Of a DNA stretch of 64,000 nt, positions 24,049 to 35,580 are shown piece after piece. Each line of letters begins with the position of its first letter. The first letter of the stretch is position 1. This DNA is from Candidatus Regiella endosymbiont of Tuberolachnus salignus (GTDB lineage: Bacteria > Pseudomonadota > Gammaproteobacteria > Enterobacterales > Enterobacteriaceae), in the NCBI RefSeq assembly GCF_964020115.1, contig NZ_OZ026542.1, forward strand, positions 682,001 through 746,000, given 5' to 3'. A program made the position numbers and the translations under genes. The notes beneath the pieces were generated by a model. The model was given only the letters and a program-made list of their open reading frames with translations. It had not been told where the DNA came from and ran no database searches.

Positions 24049-25002
24049 CTAGGCCAAGCTGTCAAGTTCTTCGTCAGACAGTCCAGTGCATCTTTTAATG
24101 ACAGCCCGATCTAGTCCGTCACCGAGAAGCTGTCTGGCAATTTCAAATTTAGTTTCCTTGCTTCCCTGTTGTATGCCCTGTTGCATACCTTGTTGTATGC
24201 CCTGTTGCATACCTTGTTGTATGCCCTGTTGCATACCTTGTTGTATGCCCTGTTGTATACCTTTTTCAGTTGCGTCGTCTATTTTTTGTGCAAGTATGGC
24301 TGCTTCATCACGAACTCGCTTAAGCTCTCGTTCGTAATTCATCAGCTCAGATTCTGTCCAATAAAAACGGTCTAATTGCTCATAGGCATCTTCTATGATA
24401 GTGTCTTTGCCGATCACGTGTTTAAGGCATTCAGGTCCTGTCTCCGCCGCATATTTGAAAAAGTAACACCACTTTTCTGTTATTGATTCAAGATCTTTCG
24501 GGTTGCTCTTCTTAAACTTAGGTAATTCTATAAACGTGAAGGAAAAATCTTTTAAATCATGCTCACCACTGTCACGATCAAGAATAATGTGATCGGATTT
24601 ATACTGAGTCTTCTCCGGAAACAAGGTACAATCTGCAATAGCAATAAAGATAATCTCTTTCAGGTTCTGATATTCGTCACCCCTGTTTGCCTGTTGAGAG
24701 TAGGCTTTCGCCGCATAATATTGCGCCCGTTTTTCAAATCCTTTCGTCTTGGCAACCTGCATTTCGATAATGTAGCGTACCCCCTCATCATCTTGGCAGA
24801 GTACATCAACGATGCTTTGCTTTTTAGCGGCGATATCGGGGTCTTGTATCGTACTTAAAAAAGTAACAGAGGTTATCTGTTTGCTACCGGAAAACCCTAA
24901 AATATCATTTAAGAAATGCATAAGAATATCTTTGTTCTTTTCGGTGCCGAAAATTTTTCGGAAGGCTACATCATTCTTGGGGTCAAGGTATTTGGATAAC
25001 AT
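24049..25002 (-). CDS. Rpn/PD-(D/E)XK nuclease-family protein
   Basis: 317 aa from ATG 25002, chosen for AGGAGA 10 nt upstream. N-terminus LSKYLDPKNDVAFRKIFG and the catalytic pattern VDVLCQDD..YIIEMQV (D..ExQ) are typical of the PDDEXK_2 / Rpn recombination-promoting nuclease family, often labelled transposase. The Rpn family cleaves DNA and promotes RecA-independent recombination. Near residue 255 a run of GIQQ/GMQQ tetrapeptides forms a predicted linker encoded by 24-bp tandem repeats. Appears intact. Confidence 0.85.
   Translation of the reverse strand: MLSKYLDPKNDVAFRKIFGTEKNKDILMHFLNDILGFSGSKQITSVTFLSTIQDPDIAAKKQSIVDVLCQDDEGVRYIIEMQVAKTKGFEKRAQYYAAKAYSQQANRGDEYQNLKEIIFIAIADCTLFPEKTQYKSDHIILDRDSGEHDLKDFSFTFIELPKFKKSNPKDLESITEKWCYFFKYAAETGPECLKHVIGKDTIIEDAYEQLDRFYWTESELMNYERELKRVRDEAAILAQKIDDATEKGIQQGIQQGMQQGIQQGMQQGIQQGMQQGIQQGSKETKFEIARQLLGDGLDRAVIKRCTGLSDEELDSLA
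24168..24265. repeat. 24-bp tandem repeats inside the Rpn gene
   Basis: TGTTGTATGCCC and TGTTGCATACCT alternate about four times on the + strand, encoding (GIQQGMQQ)n. Near-perfect units make length change by slippage in multiples of 8 codons likely, and the frame would be kept. Confidence 0.85.
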
Positions 25003-25155
25003 AGTTAAATTTCTCCTAAAGTGCACCCGCGTTCTATCATATTGAAGATGATTGGGCTTAGCGAATGAAAGGGACTTCCCCTAAATTAAGGTTACTGTCC
25101 GCACTTTTGTGCCATTATGGGGAAGATAACCAAAATTCGAATATAGGGGAAGACT

Positions 25156-26175
25156 ATGATTATTACAACCGTTGGGATAGACCTTGCTAAAAATGTCTTT
25201 GCTGTTCATGGTGTTGATAAAAATGGTATTCCTGTTCTCGTTAAGCCTAAAGTGCCTCGAACCGCATTGCCAGAGCTAATTGCTAATTTACCTCCTTGCA
25301 CGATCGGCATGGAGGCCTGTTCCGGCGCACATTACTGGGCAAGATTATTCACGCGGTATGGTCATAACGTCCGACTCATGGCGCCTAAATTTGTTTCTCC
25401 TTATCGCTTAGCAGGTAAAGCCGGGAAGAATGATGCGGCGGATGCGCTGGCGATTTGTGAAGCGGTTCGTCGGCCACATATGCGTTTTGTTCCTGTTAAA
25501 GATGAAGAACAACAGTCAATGCAATGCTTGCACCGTACCCGACAGGGATTTATTGAAGAGCGGACTGCATCTTATAACCGTCTTCGTGGATTAGTCTCTG
25601 AATTTGGTTTCATTGCACCACAACGTACGGAATCGTTACGCCGCCTGGTTGCAGAGCACAGGGAAAACCTACCAGGATGGGTCCGGCAGTGCATCGATAC
25701 TCTGCTAGAACATATTGATGCCATCGAGTTGAAAATTGCTGAGTATGATCGCATCCTGGCAACAATCGCTAAGCAGGATAGCCGCAGCCAAAATCTGATG
25801 AAACTCAAAGGGGTGGGTCCAACAACGGCGAGTGCGCTGGTTGCTAGTATTGGCACTGCTCATGATTTTAAAAATGGGCGTCAGTTGGCAGCTTGGCTCG
25901 GTTTAACACCGTCACAGTACAGTAGTGGGGGAAAATCCAGACTGGGAAAAATCACCAAAGCGGGTGATGCCTACTTACGCACCTTGCTTGTCCAAGGAGC
26001 ACGTTCTGTCATGATTGGTGTGGAGAAGAAACAAGATCCTTTCAGTCAGTGGGTGAGTTCGCTGATCAACCGCCGAGGTTACTGGCGTACTGCTGTGGCA
26101 ATCGCAGCCAAAAATGCCCGTTTATGTTGGGCGTCCCTGTTTTATGGTGATGACTTCAGGTTCTACAATAAGTAA
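25156..26175 (+). CDS. IS110-family transposase, intact
   Basis: 339 aa, normal length for IS110. RuvC-like DEDD residues in GIDLAKNVF, GMEACSGAHYW and KNDAADALAI; C-terminal Transposase_20 domain with LKGVGPTTASALVAS and the SSGGKSRLG region holding the catalytic Ser. AGGGGAAG precedes the ATG. The non-coding flanks (about 25085-25155 and 26176-26400) probably contain the bridge-RNA region of this family. It differs from the IS110 type at 1.3/21/37 kb. Confidence 0.93.
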   Translation: MIITTVGIDLAKNVFAVHGVDKNGIPVLVKPKVPRTALPELIANLPPCTIGMEACSGAHYWARLFTRYGHNVRLMAPKFVSPYRLAGKAGKNDAADALAICEAVRRPHMRFVPVKDEEQQSMQCLHRTRQGFIEERTASYNRLRGLVSEFGFIAPQRTESLRRLVAEHRENLPGWVRQCIDTLLEHIDAIELKIAEYDRILATIAKQDSRSQNLMKLKGVGPTTASALVASIGTAHDFKNGRQLAAWLGLTPSQYSSGGKSRLGKITKAGDAYLRTLLVQGARSVMIGVEKKQDPFSQWVSSLINRRGYWRTAVAIAAKNARLCWASLFYGDDFRFYNK

Positions 26176-26436
26176 TTTAATTGACGCAGTAAAAATATCT
26201 TATCTGAACTGTCAGCGTTGATGTAAAAGGGTTAGACCCCCGTGAGGCATTTCTGTAAAAGTACTGGATATTATTATCCGTTTAGCGAACGAGAATCTCA
26301 CGAGCGTCTTTCATCAGGGTCCGAATCGATAATGATTCATCATGGCCGTTTATAGTACCGCAGTCTTATCCCTTTAACTTCAGTGATAGATAGCCAGACA
26401 GAATAAAAAACCGGTGTTGACTAATCGGGGAAGCCC

Positions 26437-26547
26437 TTATAGTACGTTTTCGTTCCATTGGACAGTGAATCCCTGCTTTGCCTTCTCTTTACTTGCTCTG
26501 AGGGCAGAGTATTCAGAAAATTTTCTTATTCTTGCTTTTTTAGCCAT
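26437..26547 (-). CDS. Possible 36-aa basic protein
   Basis: MAKKARIRKFSEYSALRASK.. reads 37 codons to TAA at 26437. It follows the H-NS-like pseudogene by 37 bp on the same strand and is highly basic. No family recognised and the ribosome site is poor, so it may be chance. Confidence 0.3.
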   Translation of the reverse strand: MAKKARIRKFSEYSALRASKEKAKQGFTVQWNENVL

Positions 26548-26584
26548 CGAATACCAGTCTATGCCGGATCCTTCTCTTTTTTGT

Positions 26585-26914
26585 TCAATCAATTCTTGCG
26601 GAAATCAAAAACGCATCAAGGCTGCGTCCGGCTTTCAGGGCTTCTTCAATAAGCTTTGGCTGGCGCCCTTGCCCTGTCTATGTTTTTGTTTCACCATTCT
26701 CGACAAATTCGTATTTGGCGGGAGCTGCTAGTTTTTTTCTGCGCTTCTTGTTGATTGTTACCGCTGAGCCTAACAGATCTTCAGCGGTGAAACCTTCTTT
26801 TTCGATAAGCTGCAAAAGCTTCTGGCGTTTTTCCTCTCGCGCCGCACGTTCTGCCGCTTCTTTTTCTGCATCGGCGCGGCTCTCTTCAATCACTGCGCCC
26901 AGCTTTAGTAGCAC
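26585..26914 (-). pseudogene. H-NS-like nucleoid protein, amber-interrupted
   Basis: A central coiled-coil stretch (EESRADAEKEAAERAAREEK), linker, and C-terminal H-NS DNA-binding motif (AKYEFVENGETKT-x-TGQGR..PKLIEEALKAGRSLDAFLI). TAG at 26678-26680 stands in place of the conserved Trp of TWTGQGR, and the N-terminal oligomerisation region is missing because IS5 sequence abuts at about 26920. An H-NS-type silencer is a common passenger of conjugative elements. Confidence 0.75.
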
Positions 26915-26926
26915 GATAGAGCCACC

Positions 26927-27179
26927 GACCCAACGCGATCAGCACCTGGAAATGATCCAGAACAAGGGGCGACTCGCCTGGCAAACAGCCCTAAACTACG
27001 GTCAACGAGTCTTGGTTGAGACCATGATGGGGTGTTACAAAACACTGATTGAACCTCGTCTTCGGGCTCGCGGATTGGCTGCACAGAAGACGGAAGCATC
27101 GATAGGTGTTGCCGTTCTTAATCGGCTTTTGGCCGCAGCAAGCACTCATTCCGCCTGTAAGGAAGTGACAGAGTCATAA
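26927..27179 (+). pseudogene. IS5-family transposase, C-terminal fragment
   Basis: The frame ends ..LAWQTALNYGQRVLVETMMG, RLRARGLAAQKTEASIGV and AVLNRLLAAA, stop about 27177. This is the third-acidic-residue region and tail of an IS5-group transposase. It has no start and no 5' part. Confidence 0.75.
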
Positions 27180-27271
27180 CCCCTTGGGGGAAGTAACAAC
27201 CTTCACACCTCTATGCACCAACGCCCCCTTTATCAACAAATTCGAGTCACGACCTACATTTTCTATCAGTT

Positions 27272-27764
27272 TTAGGCATCACAGCCAAGAACGTTAAGCA
27301 CATGGGAAAAGACTTGCTCATCACGGATCAAAGCGTTATGCCCCAAATTTTCATCATGAATGACGATGTTGTTTGCTCCAGTCAACTTGGTACTAGATGG
27401 TACTAGATATTGAAACAACTTTGTCTGAAGAATTACTAGAACTACTCCCTAACATATCAAAAAATGATGGATCATCTCCGGTTGAGCTAATTGTTGTGTA
27501 TTTTGTTGGCTCGGGGGTTTCTGTTCCTTCGTTGAGCTTTCTTATTACATAGGAACTCGATTGCATATCGGCGCCTCCTTGGTCGGAAGTGAATAAGTTA
27601 TTAATCGTTAAACCGATCCCTCTTATGCTATCTAAACCGTGGTTGGAGCCAGCTATAGATATCCAATTACGTACCTTTGTTGAACCTCCCCCAAATTTGA
27701 TAAACTACCTTGTTGGCAAGCTACCAAACGAATGAGCTACAATATCAACTTTGCTCGCTCCCGT
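27272..27764 (-). pseudogene. Secreted-type lipase, C-terminal part (split by IS21 copy B)
   Basis: GASKVDIVAHSFGSLPTR contains the GxSxG nucleophile elbow (AHSFG), followed by KFGGGSTKVRNWISIAGSNH, NEGTETPEPTKYTTI and a final GHNALIRDEQVF catalytic-His region. This is the pattern of bacterial lipases of the Lipase_2 alpha/beta-hydrolase type. TAG after PTR (expected Tyr) and a frameshift at the doubled TACTAGATGG near 27395 break it. The N-terminus is at 30144-30343, beyond IS21 copy B. Confidence 0.85.
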
Positions 27765-27852
27765 TGTCAGCGCTAATGATAAAAGACCGTAAATTGCTAA
27801 TTTAATTTGTCCACTCAAGCCAGAATGCAGTTTCCTTTGTGGTGACAAAGCC

Positions 27853-30087
<2,235 letters not shown>

Positions 30088-30143
30088 CAAAAACTGGACA
30101 TTTTAAAGTAGCAAAAAGTGGTCAATCTAAAGTAGCGTTGACA

Positions 30144-30343
30144 CCGTTTCGTTCAACACACTATTGATATAATTATCGAAAAGCGGGCTAAGCTGTTCAT
30201 TGATAGATTTATGAGTATCATTACGATAATCCCAGGCAAATAAATGAGAATTTTGGTACCCAGCTTGATAGAGCTCCAGACACCAGGGTCTGCACCACCC
30301 CATGTACGAAAACAACAGGAATTGAATTACAATTATAAGCCAT
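30144..30343 (-). pseudogene. Lipase, N-terminal part (split by IS21 copy B)
   Basis: ATG at 30343 with GGAGG ribosome site. MAYNCNSIPVVFVHG then, after one lost G in a G-run, GADPGVWSSIKLGYQNSHLF and ..DNYINSVLNET. VVFVHG is the oxyanion-hole strand of alpha/beta-hydrolase lipases. Joining across one CCGT copy gives ..LNETGASKVDIVAHSFG in frame with the 27.3-27.8 kb part. Confidence 0.85.
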
Positions 30344-30461
30344 CTTAGACCTCCGCAAGAAAATAAATTAAAATAAAGTCAGTGTATAAATAAAGATTAG
30401 ATTTTTTCATCTGACAAACCTATCAGATGTGGGCTGCATAACATCAGATAATAAGGGTATT

Positions 30462-30552
30462 GGGTGAGCTTCTTGATGGTAATATGCATGCCGCAGGCAA
30501 TCGAAATGAATCTCCGTTGTTGCGTAAAACATTACTGTCAACGCTACTTTTT
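30462..30552. other. IS3 end and solo IS21 end next to a small open fragment
   Basis: GTGAGCTTCTTGATGGTAAT at about 30465 resembles the terminus of the IS3 element of 32.9-34.6 kb. TGTCAACGCTACTTT at 30537 is an IS21 right end without an element. From 30487 a frame reads ..LLRKTLLSTLLFFILALTLP, a membrane-like segment cut by IS3 at about 30604; its gene is not recognised. Confidence 0.4.
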
Positions 30553-30607
30553 TTTATCTTAGCACTGACATTACCGATATTATCAGGCATTGCACAGGGT
30601 GTAGTGG

Positions 30608-30901
<294 letters not shown>

Positions 30902-30905
30902 TATT

Positions 30906-32311
30906 ATCTTGATTGCTCCCGTTTCCATCGCCCGCCTCGTCAAACGCAGCATGCGGTTTTCCCGCACTACGCTTACCTGACAATTTCATACCAAAGCTTA
31001 TGTGACCTATCTAGCTGGCGACACTTTCAGTACTGGGTAATATCTAATCTTATAGTCTGAATATAAACCTAATTTTTGATAAAACCCTTCCTTACTCCAT
31101 CTCCCCCAGCCGAAGCCTTGCCGTCGACGCGCCTTCATTAAATGACGCCTCGCTTTCTTTTCTACCCAATCTTTAACGTAGGTAAAACATCGACTTGAAT
31201 TACCGATCCTATAATAATTCACCCAGCCTCTGAGTATCGGATTGATGAGATAAATGACCCGATCAATCGGTTGAGACTGATGGCGTCTGAACACCGCTTT
31301 TAATTTCTGTAAAAGCCGTGTTCTCGCGTCCATCTTCGGTGTTTTCATGACGCCCCATTTCCCTTGCTTTGTTTTCGTTCTTCTAAAAACAAAACCTAGA
31401 AAACTGAAGGAGTCATCTTGCTTCAGCTCAACTTGTCGTGTCTTTTCTAAATTAAGTGTTACTCCCAACTTCATGAGTTCTTCTTTCAGTCGTTTGTAGA
31501 CACCCACTGCCAGCCAATCCCATTTTCTATGGCTGTCGATCATTATGATAAGATCATCCGCCCATCTCGCGTATTCAATATGCTGATATCCATCCGTACC
31601 TGTTACCGCCTTTGCTCGTTCAAGCATCTTGTCTACCTCATTGAGATAGATATTGCTCAGTAGTGGCGACAACGGACCGCCTTGAGGTACCCCACATTTC
31701 CCACCTGCTTTCAGTATCAGCTTGAGTAGCCGCATGACTTCTTTGTCATTCACGCGCGTTGCTATTTTGCTTAACAAAATATCGTGGCGCACGGTGTCAA
31801 AATACGATTTGAGATCGACATCGATGACTCGCGTCATATTCTTGATAGTTGCTACTGTTACCTGTTCTACTGCTTCAGCAGCCGTTCGCTTGGGGCGATA
31901 ACCAAAAGAGCCCGGCTGGAAATCTGCCTCGAATATCGCTTCTAGAATGAGTTTGACTGCACCTTGCACTACGCGGTCTCGAATAGTGGGAATACTTAAC
32001 ATCCTGGATTGCCCTCCAGCTTTCGGTATCGCCCGTTTCCGATTCCTCAATGGGTAGTAGGTCTTGGAGAGTAAATCCTTCCTGATGGATTCAAGAAAGT
32101 TGTCTACCCCTGTGGACTCAATTTCTTCAAAGGTCACACCATCTACTCCTGGTGCCCCCTTGTTTTCTTTCGCCAGCTTATAGGATGTGCGCAACGTTTC
32201 CATCTTACCAACATGAACATAAATACCCCAAAATCGCCAAGACTTATCAGCCTTCGCTTTGATGTATATCTTCCTTCTTGTATATTGAAATTGCCTGTTA
32301 ATTCTGATCAC
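30906..32311 (-). mobile_element. Group II intron, 5'-truncated
   Basis: Near-identical to intron 2 (51880-53.8 kb) from the reverse transcriptase through domain V (30941-30973: AGCGTAGTGCGGGAAAACCG.. with GAAA loop) and the flank repeat. The match stops at about the 10th RT codon; upstream is IS110 flank, so the whole 5' ribozyme half (domains I-III) is missing. Splicing and mobility are not possible in cis. Confidence 0.85.
31007..32311 (-). CDS. ltrA: Group II intron reverse transcriptase/maturase
   Basis: 434 aa. RT blocks in order: NKGAPGVDGVTFEEIE, YYPLRNRKRAIPKAGG, RDRVVQGAVKLILEAIFEAD, VIDVDLKSYFDTVRH, GVPQGGPLSPLLSNIYLNEV and catalytic ARWADDLIIM; C-terminal maturase domain INPILRGWVNYYRIG, no HNH domain seen. 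The true first residues are replaced by the junction, but the catalytic part is complete. Confidence 0.9.
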   Translation of the reverse strand: MIRINRQFQYTRRKIYIKAKADKSWRFWGIYVHVGKMETLRTSYKLAKENKGAPGVDGVTFEEIESTGVDNFLESIRKDLLSKTYYPLRNRKRAIPKAGGQSRMLSIPTIRDRVVQGAVKLILEAIFEADFQPGSFGYRPKRTAAEAVEQVTVATIKNMTRVIDVDLKSYFDTVRHDILLSKIATRVNDKEVMRLLKLILKAGGKCGVPQGGPLSPLLSNIYLNEVDKMLERAKAVTGTDGYQHIEYARWADDLIIMIDSHRKWDWLAVGVYKRLKEELMKLGVTLNLEKTRQVELKQDDSFSFLGFVFRRTKTKQGKWGVMKTPKMDARTRLLQKLKAVFRRHQSQPIDRVIYLINPILRGWVNYYRIGNSSRCFTYVKDWVEKKARRHLMKARRRQGFGWGRWSKEGFYQKLGLYSDYKIRYYPVLKVSPAR

Positions 32312-32504
32312 CTTAATAGGTGGATAGAGGGGTCGTTCTTCCGAATAAGGTGATGAAGCACCGTACCTGAGTCATGACCCTCTATCCTATTTTGATATAG
32401 GCCGGTTCCGAACAGATGTCATGAGGGTTTAAGACGCCTCGAATTACAAGTAGGGAAAAAGTCTATTATTTTTTCAATTCGATTATACAAAAGGAAAGGG
32501 CAAC

Positions 32505-32932
32505 ATGGGAGAGTATATTGGTATTGATGTTGGAAAAGCCACGCTTGATGTGTGTTTTTCAGATAAAGTCACTCCCCTTTCAAACTCGGCTTCATTAATA
32601 AAAAAATGGGTGCAAGAAATCAAAAAAAATAGGAACGTTGAACGGGTTCTCTGTGAAGCCACCGGGGGGTATGAAAGAACCCTTGTCAAAGCACTGCGCG
32701 CCCAACAGGTACCCGTATTTGTTGAGCATGCCAATAAAATTCGCGCTTTTGCTAAAAGTAAGGGCCTGCTGGCTAAAACGGATAGAATCGATGCTCAGCT
32801 TATTAAAGATTATGCCAGCACAATGAAACCACATCCTAAACAGAATCAATTATCTGAAATTGCTGAAAAAGTAAGCGATTTACTGAAACGACGTCATCAA
32901 TTACTGGATGACAAAATGCGTGAAACCTCTCG
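32505..32932 (+). pseudogene. IS110-family transposase, N-terminal fragment
   Basis: ATG 32505 (AGGAAAGGGCAAC upstream) reads MGEYIGIDVGKATLDVCFSD, then CEATGGYERTLVKAL and KTDRIDAQLI, the DEDD domain of a third IS110 type in this window. It is cut at about 32932 by the left edge of the IS3 element. The 5' non-coding part of the element is at 32330-32504. Confidence 0.85.
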
Positions 32933-32968
32933 CGGTGTTTGTCAATGTAGTTGTCGCTTGAAACTGTT

Positions 32969-33967
32969 TTATGCAGCACTTACTTCCGGATTCAGCATCA
33001 CTTCATGAATAAAATTCCAGTTACGACAGCCTTTGCTCCAACGTTCGGGTTTTTTAGCTCGAGCTAATTCATAGATGGCTTTCCGTTTAGCTAATATTTC
33101 TTTATCTGCCTCCCTATGACGTTCATCTGGAGTAACGTACTTGATACCACTGTGTTTATGTTCAAGGTTGTACCCGTTCACAAACTGAGCTACCCAGGCT
33201 CTGGCATCATTGAGTAAAGTAAACCCCTCGGCTGGCCACTGGGGACAATATTTCACCGTTCGAAACAAGGATTCGGAATAAGGGTTATCATTGCTGACTC
33301 GTGGGCGAGAATATGAACTGATTCCCCCCAGATCGTACATTTTCGCCAACAGGGTATAACTACGCATGGGGCCACCATTATCTGAATGAAGAATGATTTT
33401 TTTGCCCGCGCATTTTTCTTTCCAGATGCATCGTTGCAGTAGCTCTGCAGCCTGTTCGCCGGATTCTTGTTCAAAAACGTCTGCCCCCACAATTTTCCGA
33501 CTGAAAATGTCCATCATCATGTAGAGGTAAAGATGCCGACCTTTTATAGGTGTTGGCAAATAACTACTATCCCAGGACCATACCTGATTCGGTGCTGTCG
33601 TTTTTTGTGCGCCTGGACGTTTATAACTTCTCTCTCGACGTCTAGGTGTTAACAGTTTGTTCGCTTTGAGCACGCGATAAAACGTAGACTCAGAGGCGAT
33701 ATAAATTCCCCTATCAGCCAGCGTCGGAACGATGACATTCGGAGGGAAACTTGAAAACTCTGGTGAGTTACAGATTTCCATGATCCGCTGTCGTTCAGCA
33801 TCAGACAATTTGTTGCTGGGGGCATTGCGAACGGCCGTTGACCGTTTGTCGGCCAGGGGAGCGTTGTGACAATTGTTGCGCCAGCGTTGCAGTGTTCTGA
33901 CTGAAATCCCAATGACCTGGCAGGCTTGCGCCTTACGAGCCCCCTGTTTCATCGCATTCCTAAGCAT
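32969..33967 (-). CDS. IS3-family OrfB integrase
   Basis: 332 aa. N-terminal HTH_21-like region (LTPRRRERSYKRPGAQKTTA) and rve core with Asp (VWSWDSSYLPTP), Asp (IILHSDNGGPM) and Glu (DNPYSESLFRTVKY). The OrfB frame is open upstream and overlaps the OrfA end, so a -1 frameshift OrfAB product is probable, as usual in IS3. Confidence 0.9.
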   Translation of the reverse strand: MLRNAMKQGARKAQACQVIGISVRTLQRWRNNCHNAPLADKRSTAVRNAPSNKLSDAERQRIMEICNSPEFSSFPPNVIVPTLADRGIYIASESTFYRVLKANKLLTPRRRERSYKRPGAQKTTAPNQVWSWDSSYLPTPIKGRHLYLYMMMDIFSRKIVGADVFEQESGEQAAELLQRCIWKEKCAGKKIILHSDNGGPMRSYTLLAKMYDLGGISSYSRPRVSNDNPYSESLFRTVKYCPQWPAEGFTLLNDARAWVAQFVNGYNLEHKHSGIKYVTPDERHREADKEILAKRKAIYELARAKKPERWSKGCRNWNFIHEVMLNPEVSAA

Positions 33968-33999
33968 ATCAACTATATTAAGCCGCTCCGGGAGAGGTA

Positions 34000-34509
34000 T
34001 TAGACGTCCTCGCTGTTGTCCCAGAGGGCATTGAACTTTTCCCTTAATACCAGTAGCGCTGCGGTTTCCGCCAGCGCCTTTTCTTTTCTGGTGAGTTCTT
34101 TTTCAAGTTCACGGATCTTTTGTCTGTATTCTTTGACGACTTTATCAACTTTATGATTATTCAAGGCTTTCGGCTCATGAGCCCGGAGCGAAGCCGTTCG
34201 CCATTCCTTTACCTGTTCAACAAACAATCCTTTGTGCCGACAGTATTCGGCCAGCTCAATTTCAGACATCACTGCGCTTTCAATGACCACCGCAAAACGC
34301 TGTTCGGGCGACCAACCTTCGTTATTCTTTAAAAACTGCTCATCTTCACATAACAGGCCATCACTCATTAACTCGTTTCTCCATCTTGAAACAACCGAAG
34401 GGCTCACGTCTAGCTTCTTCGCTATTTGCCGGTGAGACCAATTATACGGAGGTTGAAGCCAGAGCAACCCTTGTTGCTTGATATTGATAGGCACGGGGTT
34501 TGCCGGCAT
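34000..34509 (-). CDS. IS3-family OrfA
   Basis: 169 aa from ATG 34509, chosen for AAGGAGA upstream. HTH (RQIAKKLDVSPSVVSRWRNE) and a leucine-rich coiled coil (YRQKIRELEKELTRKEKALA) that would pair OrfA with OrfAB. It ends ..ALWDNSEDV where the OrfB frame overlaps. Confidence 0.88.
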   Translation of the reverse strand: MPANPVPINIKQQGLLWLQPPYNWSHRQIAKKLDVSPSVVSRWRNELMSDGLLCEDEQFLKNNEGWSPEQRFAVVIESAVMSEIELAEYCRHKGLFVEQVKEWRTASLRAHEPKALNNHKVDKVVKEYRQKIRELEKELTRKEKALAETAALLVLREKFNALWDNSEDV

Positions 34510-34589
34510 GGTGTTCTCCTTAATATTAACAGGCGACAACTATGCTGACACAGGGGGTTATTCGGTGATCTTCTTGATGATAATATGCA

Positions 34590-34784
34590 AATGCCCCCAC
34601 AGAGCGCTTTTTCCGCAGTCTGAAATATGAATATTTGCACTACGAAGTGCTGAAGGGTCACCATGATGCCAAGCTAAGTGTGTTGGACTATTTGGCTTAT
34701 TACAATAGTAAACGTCCCCACAGTGTACTGGGATATCTTTCTCCCATGGAGTTTGAGCGAATACCATTAATCAAGGTGTCTTAA
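34590..34784 (+). pseudogene. IS3 OrfB C-terminal fragment (same type as chimera at 20.2 kb)
   Basis: 65 codons (NAPTERFFRSLKYEYLHYEV.., stop 34782-34784) nearly identical to the end of the chimeric transposase, with the same 3' IS end. The 5' part is replaced by the right end of the IS3 element at 32.9-34.6 kb. Confidence 0.88.
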
Positions 34785-34965
34785 AAAAGTGTCCGATTTT
34801 ACTTGACCACTACATCTGCTGTTGGTGCAACAAAATCGCTGAAGACGAAAGCATAGTATCAGGGTCTTTCCTCCACAGGGTAAATGCTGAAGTCGTCGGT
34901 GAGTAAAGCCCTAACGACAGCGGCTTTTCATATTGCATTGGGGGACAATACGCAGAATGTTTGCG

Positions 34966-35144
34966 ATGTTGAAGCAACAGTTCAACTCGCCGAGCACTGA
35001 AAGAATAATCGGCGATCCCCCACTTTCGAGGGAGAGCGAGTAATTTTTTGAGCATGATCATTTTCAATAGATAAAAAGTCAGAAAATGATTTATATCTCA
35101 GTTAGCTACGGCGTTCAGCACCAACATTATTTGCGGAAGAGCCC
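34966..35144 (-). repeat. MITE-B fragment
   Basis: Shares about 175 bp with 49403-49585, 50355-50537 (reverse) and 41512-41658. The intact end here is CAACATTATTTGCGGAAGAG followed by CCC. The interior holds TGATCATTTTCAATAGATAA and surroundings, common to all copies. Non-coding. Confidence 0.7.
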
Positions 35145-35203
35145 AATCTAAAGTAGCGTTGACAAAAACAGTTTCAGGCGACAACTACATTGACAAACAC
35201 CGA
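35144..35203. repeat. Solo IS21 right end abutting an IS3 left end
   Basis: CAATCTAAAGTAGCGTTGAC (to 35164) is the IS21 terminus without an element. It is followed directly by AAACAGTTTCAGGCGACAAC..CAAACACCG, the inverted left end of the IS3 type at 32940. Confidence 0.7.
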
Positions 35204-35580
35204 TCCGGAAGTCAGAAATGCTGGCCGCGAAAAAAAGTAAAAAATACTGATGCGATCCGCAAAAAGTTTGTTAATGTGATAAATAAACGCGATTGCGTAG
35301 GTGGATGATCCCGGGCACCCCCGCGATCATCTCCCCCCGCAGCGTATGACCTGTACTGAAATTCCCTTCGTCACAGAAAAAACGCGTCATACCGGTCGAC
35401 GCTCAAAAAATCGCTTGAGGTGCCCCGCCGCACGCCCGCGGGCGGTTCTCGTCATATCCATCCAACGTATTATGGCACCGCGCTCCGCCTTCAGCGAGGG
35501 ATACCGATAGAGAGGAAATGTAATCATGATGGCACCTTATCCGCTAAAAATAAGCGTTTTTAAATGCCAAAGGGGGATCG
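35204..35580. other. GC-richer phage-like region upstream of the spanin genes
   Basis: Higher GC than its surroundings. Contains a hairpin around GATGATCCC..GATCATC (35305-35335) and a second around CTCCGCCTTCAGCGAG (35484). From 35456 it is duplicated in reverse at 19220-19340. A forward 69-codon frame (35301) has no recognisable motif and I do not call it. Confidence 0.4.

Larger units (their letters stand above)
32940..34588 (-). mobile_element. IS3-family element, near full length
   Basis: OrfA and OrfB are both readable. The right terminus (..TGATCTTCTTGATGATAATA) is present; the outermost about 30 bp of the left terminus, seen at 16589, are missing, where the IS110 fragment joins at GGTGTTTGTCAATG. 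Transposition in cis is therefore unlikely. Confidence 0.85.

Noticed and set aside
24086-24337. Cys/Pro-rich forward frame opposite the Rpn gene
   Set aside because: Antisense reading of the GIQQ/GMQQ repeats.
34810-35067. 85-codon reverse frame MKMIMLKKLLALPRKWGIAD..
   Set aside because: It spans a MITE-B fragment and unrelated flank, and the other MITE-B copies do not keep this frame.
35301-35510. 69-codon forward frame rich in Arg and Pro before the spanin genes
   Set aside because: Composition reflects local GC richness; part of it is duplicated at 19.3 kb without keeping a frame.
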